Source of the DNA: Methylobacterium sp. PvR107
GTDB taxonomy: Bacteria > Pseudomonadota > Alphaproteobacteria > Rhizobiales > Beijerinckiaceae
NCBI RefSeq assembly: GCF_017833295.1
Contig: NZ_JAFIBW010000001.1
Location: 3,362,001 to 3,426,000 of the forward strand
Reading direction: 5' to 3'
DNA length: 64,000 nucleotides
Position numbers and translations under genes: made by a program. Below the pieces are notes generated by a model that was not told where the DNA came from, did not search any database, and saw only the letters and a list, made by a program, of their open reading frames with translations. Positions 55,230-63,084 of this stretch are shown here, one piece after another. How positions within the stretch are numbered: position 1 is the stretch's first letter; each line of letters starts with the position of its first letter.

Positions 55230-55864
55230 CAGGGCCTGTCCTGCCAGGCCCTGTCCTGCCGGGGCGCGCCGGGTTCCCGACCCGGTTTCGGGATGACGCG
55301 CGCGGGGTGGCGGCGATCGAGTTCGCGCTGGTCCTGCCGGTGCTCGTCGCGCTGTATTTCGGGATGACCGAGCTCGTGCGCGCCGTCGACACCAGCCGCA
55401 AGGCCACGCTCTACGCGCGCACCATCGCCGACCTGGCCGGGCGCGCCACCAACGGCAGCCCGACGGTGAACGACATGGCCGCGATCCTGAACGCGTCCGG
55501 TGCGATCATGCGGCCCTACCCGACGGCGAACCTGCAGGTCGCCATTCACGCCATGGGCGTCGAGAACGTCTCCGGCTCCCTGATCGGCGGCGTGTGTTCC
55601 AGCTATCCGCAGAACGCCCGTCCCGTCCTCACCCTCAACGGCAGCAACGGGCTGCCGGCGACACCCGCGACCTTCCAGTACGACGGCGCCCGGTACGTTC
55701 TGGCCGAGGTCTCCCTGGCCTACGCGCCGGTCATCGGCTCGACCCTGTTCCGCTCGATTTTCGGCACGCGGGGACTGGTGTTCAGCCGGCAGGTCTCGTG
55801 GGCCCAGCGCCTCGACAAGGGCGAGGTGATCATGCCGGGAGGCGCGAAGTGCCCAAGCTTCTGA
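55226..55864 (+). CDS. TadE/TadG-type pilus assembly protein
   Basis: 212 residues from the GTG that overlaps the previous stop (GTGA). Membrane segment 'GVAAIEFALVLPVLVALYFG' then 'LYARTIADLAGR' as in TadE/TadF. The remaining part is periplasmic with two conserved-looking Gly-rich stretches. Its end overlaps the vWA gene by 16 nt. Together the three genes form one operon. Confidence 0.83.
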   Translation: MTGPVLPGPVLPGRAGFPTRFRDDARGVAAIEFALVLPVLVALYFGMTELVRAVDTSRKATLYARTIADLAGRATNGSPTVNDMAAILNASGAIMRPYPTANLQVAIHAMGVENVSGSLIGGVCSSYPQNARPVLTLNGSNGLPATPATFQYDGARYVLAEVSLAYAPVIGSTLFRSIFGTRGLVFSRQVSWAQRLDKGEVIMPGGAKCPSF

Positions 55865-57159
55865 CCCGTCTCTCGGCTTGGCTCGCCCCCCGGGCGCACC
55901 GGCCCGGCGCCCGCTTCGGGCGGGCTCGGAGCGGCCAGGTGGCGATCCTCTTCGCCGTCATGGCCATCCCGATGCTGTTCGCGTCCGGGGCGGCGATCGA
56001 TCTCGGCCGGCGCAACGCCGCCAAGGCGCAGCTCGATGTCGCGGTCGACGCGGCCGTGCTGGGCGTGATCACCCAGAAGACCAACACGCTCACCGACGTC
56101 ATGCTCGCCAACGCCCGCACGCAGTTCCTGGCGGATGCCGCGAAGGTCCCGGGCGTGACGATCACCTCGTTCGTCCTGACCCCGGCGCCGGGCGCCACGC
56201 AGGTCGGCCTGACCGCCACCTACACTGCCACCGTGCGGACGACGCTCGGCAGCATGATGAACGTCGTGACGATGAAAATCGGCGGCCAGTCGGCCAGCGT
56301 GCGCAACGTCGCGCAGTACATCGACTTCTACCTGCTCCTGGACAATTCGCCGTCGATGGGTCTCGCCGCCACCACCGCCGACATCGCCAACATGAAGCGC
56401 GTGACCTCGCCGGCCTGCGCCTTCGCCTGCCATCTTCTCAACGGCAACGGCACCGAGAATACCAACGACAATTACAACATCGCCAAGAGGAACAACATCA
56501 AGCTCCGGATCCAGGTCCTGCGCGACGCCGTCGCGAACCTGGTGACCTCCGCCAAGGCGAGCATGAGCCTGACGCAGCAGTTCCGGATGGAGATGTGGAC
56601 CTTCAGCGACATCCAGACCCGGCTGATCCAGCTGACGCCGTCGCTCGATCAGGTCAGCACCGCGGCCGCCCAGATCGATCTGGCGTATTCCTACCAGGAT
56701 CAGCGCGACAGCCAGACCGCCTACGAGCGGGCGATGGCCAAGATGACCAGCACGATCCCGGCCAGCGGCAACGGCGTGACCACCGCCACCCCGATCCGGT
56801 TCCTGTTCTTCGTCACCGACGGCGTCCAGGACACGCCCATCGACGGCACGATGAGCAATGCGAGTTCCGGCTACAAGATCAACAACAACCGGTTCATCAG
56901 CCCGATCAGCCCCTCGACCTGCCAGGCGATGAAGAACAGCAACATCCGGATCGGGATCATCTACACGCAGTATCTGCCGTTGTATGACAACGACTTCTAC
57001 AATTCCAACGTGAAGCCATACGAGAACAACATCGGCCCTCTGCTGAAGAGCTGCGCGACCGACGGCCTGTATTTTCCCGTGTCGACGGACGGCGACATCA
57101 ACCAGGCGATGCAGCAGCTGTTCAGCGCGGCCCTGGCGTCGGTGCGCATCACCAATTGA
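55849..57159 (+). CDS. TadG-type pilus protein with vWA domain
   Basis: 436 residues from a GTG with GGAGG six nt upstream. One N-terminal membrane helix ('GQVAILFAVMAIPMLFASG', about 29-47), then a periplasmic von Willebrand factor A domain (about 155-430) with MIDAS DNSPSMG (Asp165, Ser167, Ser169). TadG is thought to anchor pilus components to the envelope. No cpaA-F/tadABC engine genes are in the window, so the set acts with an apparatus elsewhere or has another role. Confidence 0.87.
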   Translation: MPKLLTRLSAWLAPRAHRPGARFGRARSGQVAILFAVMAIPMLFASGAAIDLGRRNAAKAQLDVAVDAAVLGVITQKTNTLTDVMLANARTQFLADAAKVPGVTITSFVLTPAPGATQVGLTATYTATVRTTLGSMMNVVTMKIGGQSASVRNVAQYIDFYLLLDNSPSMGLAATTADIANMKRVTSPACAFACHLLNGNGTENTNDNYNIAKRNNIKLRIQVLRDAVANLVTSAKASMSLTQQFRMEMWTFSDIQTRLIQLTPSLDQVSTAAAQIDLAYSYQDQRDSQTAYERAMAKMTSTIPASGNGVTTATPIRFLFFVTDGVQDTPIDGTMSNASSGYKINNNRFISPISPSTCQAMKNSNIRIGIIYTQYLPLYDNDFYNSNVKPYENNIGPLLKSCATDGLYFPVSTDGDINQAMQQLFSAALASVRITN

Positions 57160-57583
57160 GGCCGGTCGCGGTGCGGTGCGGCGCTTTGCGTGACCCGGGA
57201 GCGGACGTTCCCGCACGAGCGATGGCGCGTCCCCGTCCAGGCGCTCGCGCATCCCAGGGAGCCCGAGCCTTGTAAGGTTCGGCCGCGGCGAATCCCGGCA
57301 CGGCCAGCGCCCTCATCCTGCCGTTGACCCGATATCCATGTTCGCCTCCCGGATGTTCAGGCCTGCGGGACGACGGTTGGGCACGCGCATCATTCAAGGA
57401 TCGCGGCAGCGGCGGGCGGATTGAACAGCCGTACCGCGCGTATCGACAGAAATGCCGCAGGTTCGCGAATTTGTTTCCAATCGGTTTCTGTATTCTCTAT
57501 TCATTAATTAATGAACATTAAGTTTCCGATGTCGATCAAATGGTCTGCAGTTTGTTGACTCGACCGTCACGGGGGCGCGCGCC
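57160..57583. other. Non-coding region with palindrome before chemoreceptor 2
   Basis: 424 nt. TTCATTAATTAATGAA (57500-57515) is a perfect 16-bp palindrome 69 nt before the chemoreceptor ATG, with further TTAA at 57518-57521. The region is AT-rich there and plainly holds a promoter or operator. The first 250 nt are GC-rich with no feature that I can name. Confidence 0.5.
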
Positions 57584-59281
57584 ATGTCTCTATTTCGTAA
57601 TCTCAGGATTATCGTCAAGCTTGCGATACCGGCTCTGATCTTGGCCCTCGTTGCCGGAAGCGTCGTTGTCATTGCGCGCGCGAATCTCGATGCTCTGGAG
57701 GAGAACACCCGCGCGATCGTCGACGTGCAGGCGATGCGGGCCATCATCGCGCTGCGCCTTGAGACCGCCGTGGACGAGGCGATCATTCGCGAGAAGAACG
57801 TCATCATCGAGACGGATCCGGCCCTGATGGCGGACCATTTCGAGCACTTCAAGGCCGCGAAGGAGCGCGCTCTGACCGCGGTTGATCGGCTCATCGCCAT
57901 GGCCGACACCGAGACCCGCCGGACGACCAACGCAGGCATCAAGGCGAGTTTGCTCGACTTCTTTGCCGTGGCCGAGCGCTCCGTCGCGCTGGGGCTCAAG
58001 AACCAGAACGACGCGGCCGCGAAGGTGTCGAACACGGAGGTTCGTCCTGCGCGGTTGACGATCGTGGAGGCCGTGACCAAGCGGGTGGAAGCCAACATCC
58101 GGGATCTGGAGGCCGCGAAGGTCAAGGCGGCGGAGACCACCGAGGCCGCGCGCCGGACCCTGACCCTGGGCGCCGCGATCGGCCTGCTGACCGCATTCGG
58201 CCTGCTCGGCGCCATCGTCATCCAGGGCATCACCCGTCCGCTCGCCAATCTGGTCGCCGTGCTGCAGCGCATGGCGCAGGGTGAGATCGATTCGGAGATC
58301 AAGGAGGCTAGGCGCGGCGACGAGATCGGCGCGGTCGGCCGGGCGGTTGAAGACATCAAGACGATGGTTGCCCGCAAGGCCGCCGAGGAGGCGGAGATCA
58401 AGGGCCGCGCCGACGCCGCGGCTGCGGCCGAGCGGCGGCGCACGATGATCGAGCTGGCGGACGGCTTCGAGCGGGCGGTGGGCGGGATCGTCGGCACGGT
58501 CTCGGCGTCGGCGACCGAGCTGCAGGCGACCGCCAGCACCATGACCGCGACCGCGACGGAGACGGCGAGCCAGTCGACCACCGTGGCGGCTGCGGCGGAA
58601 GAGGCGGCCTCGAACGTCAACACTGTGGCGGCCGCCGCTGAGGAATTGGGCAGTTCCGTTCAGGAGATCGGCCGGCAGGTCAGCGGCTCGGCACGCCTCG
58701 CGCAGCAGGCGGTTCTGGCCGCGGATCAGACGGCCGCCCTCGTCCAGGCGCTCAGCCAGACCTCGGCCCGGATCGGCGACATGGTCGGGATGATCTCGGG
58801 CATCGCGGGTCAGACCAATCTGCTGGCGTTGAACGCCACGATCGAGGCGGCGCGGGCCGGCGCAGCCGGGCGCGGCTTTGCCGTCGTTGCCTCCGAGGTG
58901 AAGGCGCTTGCCGAGCAGACCGGCAAGGCCACCGAGGAGATCGCCCGGCAGATCGGCGAGGTCCAGAGCGTCACCCATCAGGCTGTATCGGCCATCGGCG
59001 GCATCACCGGCCAGATCCGCGAGATCGACGCGGTCGCCACCAGCATCGCGGCGGCGGTGGAGCAGCAGGGGGCAGCGACGCAGGAGATCGTCCGGAACGT
59101 CAGCCAGGCGGCCATGGGCGCCGGCGAGGTGACGAGCAACATCGCCGGCGTAGCCCAGGCCTCGGAGGAGACGGGGGCGGCCGCCAGTCAGGTGCTGTCG
59201 GCGGCGTCCGATCTCTCGCGCCAGTCCGAGCATCTCGGGGCGGAGGTCACGCGCTTCCTCGCCACGGTGCGGGCCGCCTAA
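57584..59281 (+). CDS. Methyl-accepting chemotaxis protein
   Basis: 565 residues: membrane helix (about 11-31), periplasmic four-helix-type sensor to about 185, second helix (about 186-210), HAMP (about 211-265), signalling domain to the end. The tip '[20 protein letters not shown]' is standard. The signalling domain is nearly the same as that of the receptor at 14.2-15.9 kb (both end RFLATVRAA), but the sensor differs. No che genes close by. Confidence 0.95.
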   Translation: MSLFRNLRIIVKLAIPALILALVAGSVVVIARANLDALEENTRAIVDVQAMRAIIALRLETAVDEAIIREKNVIIETDPALMADHFEHFKAAKERALTAVDRLIAMADTETRRTTNAGIKASLLDFFAVAERSVALGLKNQNDAAAKVSNTEVRPARLTIVEAVTKRVEANIRDLEAAKVKAAETTEAARRTLTLGAAIGLLTAFGLLGAIVIQGITRPLANLVAVLQRMAQGEIDSEIKEARRGDEIGAVGRAVEDIKTMVARKAAEEAEIKGRADAAAAAERRRTMIELADGFERAVGGIVGTVSASATELQATASTMTATATETASQSTTVAAAAEEAASNVNTVAAAAEELGSSVQEIGRQVSGSARLAQQAVLAADQTAALVQALSQTSARIGDMVGMISGIAGQTNLLALNATIEAARAGAAGRGFAVVASEVKALAEQTGKATEEIARQIGEVQSVTHQAVSAIGGITGQIREIDAVATSIAAAVEQQGAATQEIVRNVSQAAMGAGEVTSNIAGVAQASEETGAAASQVLSAASDLSRQSEHLGAEVTRFLATVRAA

Positions 59282-59321
59282 GGGCTCCTGGCGTGCCCAC
59301 CCGGTAACCGCGGCCCGCGTC

Positions 59322-59404
59322 TATTCGCGCGGAGCGAAGCAATCCAGGGCGGCGCCAGGCTCACCGGCCTCGTGCCGCCCCGGGTCGTTTCGCGTCGTGC
59401 GTGA
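59322..59404. repeat. REP-like dispersed element, family 2, copy C
   Basis: Contains CGCGGAGCGAAGCAATCCAGG near its left end and a GTCGTTTCGCG stretch on the right, as in the copies at 30.44 and 47.07 kb. It lies between the chemoreceptor stop and the parS-like site within a 351-nt gap that has no gene. Confidence 0.45.
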
Positions 59405-59498
59405 GGGCGTCCGAAGCCTCGGTCGGAAACCATCTCGGACACGCTGACGGAACCACGCCGTCGGAGCCTCGTGGCGGAGACCCTTCCGCACGCCAAAA

Positions 59499-59514
59499 TG
59501 TTTCACATGAAACA
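59499..59514. other. parS-like ParB-binding site candidate 2
   Basis: TGTTTCACATGAAACA, 15 of 16 matches to TGTTTCACGTGAAACA. It is intergenic (between the chemoreceptor and the decayed nucleotidyltransferase), unlike the first at 23834, and read on the minus strand would encode MFHVKH as at many parS sites. Binding not shown. Confidence 0.5.
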
Positions 59515-59632
59515 TTAACCACGTCCGGCCGCGCTCACCCGACCGGCCACGGGGCGGCAGGCGCCTGCGCGGCCGGCATGCCCGGACCCGGCCGCGGCCC
59601 TGCGGCGGCATCCTCGGGGCCGGTCGGCATTG

Positions 59633-60296
59633 TCATGTCCGCCGGTATCCGCCCAGCGTCCCGACATCGACATAGGCCGAGCCCACGCCTGCGCCCGGTG
59701 CCCGGCCGCCCGCTGCCAAGTCGGCCTTGACCCGGTACCGCTATACTCGTCGGCGCAGAGCCGGGCGCGCCAGCGCGCATGCGGCTCCATCAGCATGCGG
59801 CCCGGCATCTTGAGCGCGCCCCAGATCCAGCTGGAGGTGGAGTTCGGCTGCTCGACCTGGATCTCGCGCACCGCGCCGGCCCGGTCCGCCACCGCCGCGT
59901 CGAAGTGCTCCGGCTGGACCGGGAAAAGCAGGAACGACAGGGTGTCGGCGGGCCGCTGGATCAGTGCGTCCTGGGGCAGCCAGATCGTGTCCGGCAGGCC
60001 GACGATCACCGGCTCGCCCGGGGGGATGAGCGGCCGGGGGAGAAGATCGGATCGCACAGGCCGCTCGGCCTCGGCTGCACAACATAGGCGATCGGGGTCA
60101 CACCGTAGCCGGCGCCGAAACATTCGACGATGTCCGACTCGTCCGGCGAGATCACGAAGCAGATCTTGCGTGCGCCGCCGCGGATCATCCGCTCGACCCC
60201 GTCGCGCAGGCGGCTGCCCACCGGGAGCAGCTCCTTCGAGACGGCGAGGGGCTGGATGCGGCTCCCCCGCCCGGCCGCCGGCACGATCCCCCACAT
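59633..60296 (-). pseudogene. Frameshifted sugar-nucleotidyltransferase
   Basis: Starts 'MWGIVPAAGRGSRIQPLAVS', a GlmU/RmlA/GalU-like pyrophosphorylase signature, and has 'GLPDTIWLPQDALI' and 'SWIWGALKMPG', but in different frames. The first break is at a run of C near 60030 (reading frame moves by -1), and a second -1 shift occurs near 59720, after which 'AYVDVGTLGGYRRT' ends at the TGA at 59633. There also seems to be a short in-frame loss after 'LLPVGSRL'. It may be a true decaying gene; sequencing errors in homopolymers are an alternative for the first shift. Confidence 0.75.
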
Positions 60297-60297
60297 G

Positions 60298-60435
60298 TCA
60301 GGCGCACGCCGCGGGGTGGTCCGCCAGGGTGCGGGCCCGGCCCGCCGCGGCGATGCGGCGGATCTCGGCGTCGCCTCGACCGAGGGCGGCCAGCTTGTCG
60401 GACCGGTCGCGAGCGATCAGGATCTCCGCTCTGGT
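60298..60435 (-). pseudogene. 3' remnant of a CgeB-like glycosyltransferase
   Basis: The frame ending at 60298 reads 'AEILIARDRSDKLAALGRGD' then 'IRRIAAAGRARTLADH', the usual C-terminal end of CgeB/family 1 glycosyltransferases, but nothing upstream belongs to the domain. It stops two nt before the nucleotidyltransferase start, as an operon partner would. It is short and the resemblance is from memory of the family, so moderate confidence. Confidence 0.4.
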
Positions 60436-60516
60436 TCGGTCGCCGCGACGAGAGCCGGGCCCTGTGTCTCCGGTGTCCTCGCCGGTTCGGCCCCGGCGGG
60501 CTAGCAACCTCTCAGC

Positions 60517-61272
60517 ATGACGACATCGAGCTGGCGCGATCTTCGGAATGAGAAGGCTCGGGCGCGGCTGCAGCGGGCCCTGCCGCCGGTCTTTCCCGTG
60601 CCGGTCCTGCATCACGCTTTGGCGCGGCCCCTGATCCCGCCGACGCCGCGGCTCGCCGTCGAGAGCTACTGGCGGGCCCATATTCTCCGGGCCGACCGGC
60701 TGGCGCGCGCCCTGGCGGCCCGGTCGGGGACGCCGGAGGGCTGGACCTGGCAGCTCGGCGCGGAGGGCCGCGCCGGCAGCTTCCGGATGCCGCCCGCGCC
60801 CTTTCGCGAGCCCGCCTTCGCCCGGGGCCAAGGCGCCTGCTGCATCTGCGGCCAGCCGGTCTACAAGTTCGGCTGGCACCAAGACCTGTGGAAGCGCGGG
60901 CAGCCCAACGCGAATGCGGCCTGGCATGCGGCCTGTGTCGCCGCCTGGAAGTTCTGGATCGCCCCGCACGCGCAGGTGCGGGTGCTGAAGCTCCGCCAGC
61001 GGCACCGCTGCGCGACCTCCGGCAAGCGGCTGCTGCGCAGCGCCGAGGTCGATCACGCCCTGCCGCTCTACCGGGTCTGGCGCGAGCACCGCACCCGGCC
61101 CTGGCCGGAATTGCTGGCCTACTGGGGCACGCCGAACCTGCAGGTCGTGAACCGGGCCGTCCATGTCGACAAGTGTCGCGACGAAGCGGCCGAGCGCTCC
61201 CAGACGCTGCGGCTGTCCCGATTCCGCGTGGTCGAGGATGAATCCGGCTTCGAGGTGATCGAGGAGGCGTGA
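60517..61272 (+). CDS. HNH-endonuclease-like protein
   Basis: 251 residues, soluble. Candidate zinc ligands Cys109/Cys111 ('ACCICGQPVY') and His137/Cys140 ('AAWHAAC'), then an HNH-type core: 'EVDHALPLYRVW' (His180), 'WGTPNLQVVNR' (Asn207) and 'HVDKC' (His216). The first 100 residues are unlike any domain that I know. HNH proteins are nucleases of restriction, repair or mobile elements, but it has no methylase or integrase neighbour. It is divergent from the decayed sugar locus. Confidence 0.72.
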   Translation: MTTSSWRDLRNEKARARLQRALPPVFPVPVLHHALARPLIPPTPRLAVESYWRAHILRADRLARALAARSGTPEGWTWQLGAEGRAGSFRMPPAPFREPAFARGQGACCICGQPVYKFGWHQDLWKRGQPNANAAWHAACVAAWKFWIAPHAQVRVLKLRQRHRCATSGKRLLRSAEVDHALPLYRVWREHRTRPWPELLAYWGTPNLQVVNRAVHVDKCRDEAAERSQTLRLSRFRVVEDESGFEVIEEA

Positions 61273-61282
61273 GCCGACAGGC

Positions 61283-62443
61283 TCAGCCGCCCACGGCCTC
61301 CAGGGCGCGCGACAGGTCGGCGAGGAGATCGGCCTCGGCCTCCAGCCCCACCGACAGACGCAGCAGCCCATCCGTAATGCCGGCGATCGTCCGCGCCTCC
61401 GGATCCATCGCGGCGTGCGTCATGGTCGGCGGATGGGCGACCAGGCTCTCGACGCCGCCCAGCGACTCGGCCAGCGTGAACACCCGGAGCGCCTCGACGA
61501 AGCGCTTCACCGCCTCGCGCCCGCCCGTCAGCTCGAAGCTCAGCATGGCGCCGAAGCCCGCCTGCTGGGTCTTGGCCAGGGCGTGTCCCGGATGCGTGGG
61601 CAGGCCGGGATAATGCACGCGGGCCACCGCCGGATGCGCGTCGAGGAAGGCGGCCAGGGCCGCGGCGTTCTTCTGCTGCTGCTCCACCCGCACGAACAAG
61701 GTGCGCAGGCCCCGCAGGGTCAGATAGGCGTCCAGCGGCGAGCCGGTAACGCCGATCGTGTTCGCCCAGGCGGCCAGATCCTCGCCCACGGCTTTGTCGG
61801 CGGCGATCACGGCCCCGCCGATGACGTCGGAATGGCCGTTCAGGAACTTGGTGGTGGAGTGGACGACGAGATCCGCCCCGAGGGCGATCGGCTGCTGCAG
61901 GGCGGGCGACAGGAAGGTGTTGTCGACCACCGCCAACGCGCCCACGGCCTTCGCGTCCGCGGTGATGCGGCGGATATCCACCACCCGCATCAGCGGGTTG
62001 CTCGGCGTCTCGACGAGTATGACCTTCGGCCGTTCGGCCAGCGCCGCCGCGAGCGCGTCCGGATCGGTCTGGTCGACGAAGGCCACCCGGTAATGGCCCC
62101 GAGCGCTGCGGAAGCTGAGCAGGCGGTGCGTCCCGCCGTAGCAATCGTGCGGCGCGACCAGCAGGTCGCCCGGCCGCAGGCTCGACAGCGCGAGGTCGAG
62201 GGCCGCCATGCCGCTCGCGACCATCACGGCCCGGGCGCCGCCCTCGAGCTTGGCGATCGTGTCGGCCAGCGCGTCGCGCGTCGGATTGCCGAGGCGCGAG
62301 TAATCGTAGGGCCCGGCCTGCTCGAAGGCCGGGAACTTGAAGGTCGTCGACAGGTGGATCGGCGCGATCACGGCCCCGAAAGCCGCATCCTGGGCCACGC
62401 CGTTCGCCGCCGCGACGGTGCGAGCCGCAAATCCCTCTGACAT
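61283..62443 (-). CDS. metB: Cystathionine gamma-synthase (trans-sulfuration PLP enzyme)
   Basis: 386 residues from the ATG with GGAGAG upstream. PLP Lys199 in 'HSTTKFLNGHSD', substrate-loop 'YSRLGNPTRDAL' and 'SLGGVESLVAHP' are Cys/Met-metabolism enzyme signatures. MetB makes cystathionine from O-acyl-homoserine and cysteine in methionine synthesis. Cystathionine gamma-lyase is the main alternative; sequence alone separates these poorly. Confidence 0.85.
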   Translation of the reverse strand: MSEGFAARTVAAANGVAQDAAFGAVIAPIHLSTTFKFPAFEQAGPYDYSRLGNPTRDALADTIAKLEGGARAVMVASGMAALDLALSSLRPGDLLVAPHDCYGGTHRLLSFRSARGHYRVAFVDQTDPDALAAALAERPKVILVETPSNPLMRVVDIRRITADAKAVGALAVVDNTFLSPALQQPIALGADLVVHSTTKFLNGHSDVIGGAVIAADKAVGEDLAAWANTIGVTGSPLDAYLTLRGLRTLFVRVEQQQKNAAALAAFLDAHPAVARVHYPGLPTHPGHALAKTQQAGFGAMLSFELTGGREAVKRFVEALRVFTLAESLGGVESLVAHPPTMTHAAMDPEARTIAGITDGLLRLSVGLEAEADLLADLSRALEAVGG

Positions 62444-62520
62444 CGATTCTCTCCGCGCCGGATCCGTGGCGCGTTCTTTATGGAGAACGGATCCGGCTTT
62501 CAAGAGAACGATCCTGCCAA

Positions 62521-63084
62521 TCAGGTCTTCCCAGCGGGCAGAGCGGCCCGGTGCGGCCGCCAGGGTGCCATGCTGGCGAAGACGCCATCCCGGCGGATCA
62601 GACCGTGCATCAGCGCCGCCCCGAGATGGGCGAGAATCACGCCGAACAGACCGTAGGCCAGCACGGTGTGGAGCTGCCGCAACGCTGCGTAGAGGATCGG
62701 GCTCTGCGGCAGGATCGGCGGCAACACCACCGGGCCGACGAGCACGACCGGATAACGCGCCGCCGACAGCATGGCCCAGCCCACCAGCGGCATCGCCAGC
62801 ATCAGGCCGTAGAGCAGGACATGCGAGCCGTGCGCCGCCCGTCGCTGCCAGCCCGGCAGATCCACCGGCAGAGGCGGCGGCGGGCGCCGCCAGCGGTTCG
62901 CCAGCCGCAGCACGGCCAGCATCAGGATCAGGATGCCGAGCGGCCGATGCAGCGCCACGAGCGCATGGTAGTCGGCCAGCGAGGTCACCATGGCGACGCC
63001 GATCAGCAGCATGGCCAGGATCAGCGCCGCCATGACCCAGTGGAGCAGGCGCGCCGGCCGATTGAAGCGGGCAGGGGCGGTCAC
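62521..63084 (-). CDS. Cytochrome b561
   Basis: 187 residues from a GTG that overlaps the upstream stop (GTGA). Four helices with His in 'LLHWVMAAL', 'VALHRPLG', 'LHTVLAYG' and 'GALMHGLIRRDG' to hold two b hemes. It follows the catalase-family gene, the known SrpA-cytochrome b561 pairing, and is probably its electron donor or acceptor. This is the second b561 in the window. Confidence 0.9.
   Translation of the reverse strand: MTAPARFNRPARLLHWVMAALILAMLLIGVAMVTSLADYHALVALHRPLGILILMLAVLRLANRWRRPPPPLPVDLPGWQRRAAHGSHVLLYGLMLAMPLVGWAMLSAARYPVVLVGPVVLPPILPQSPILYAALRQLHTVLAYGLFGVILAHLGAALMHGLIRRDGVFASMAPWRPHRAALPAGKT

Noticed and set aside
57504..57521. CtrA site (TTAA-N7-TTAA) before the second chemoreceptor
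   Set aside because: The nearest TTAA pairs are spaced 6 and 10 nt, not 7, so the palindrome at 57500-57515 is the better description.
59321..59611. Frame with internal MFHVKH near 59.5 kb
   Set aside because: MFHVKH is the translation of a parS-like palindrome; the rest has no coding signature.
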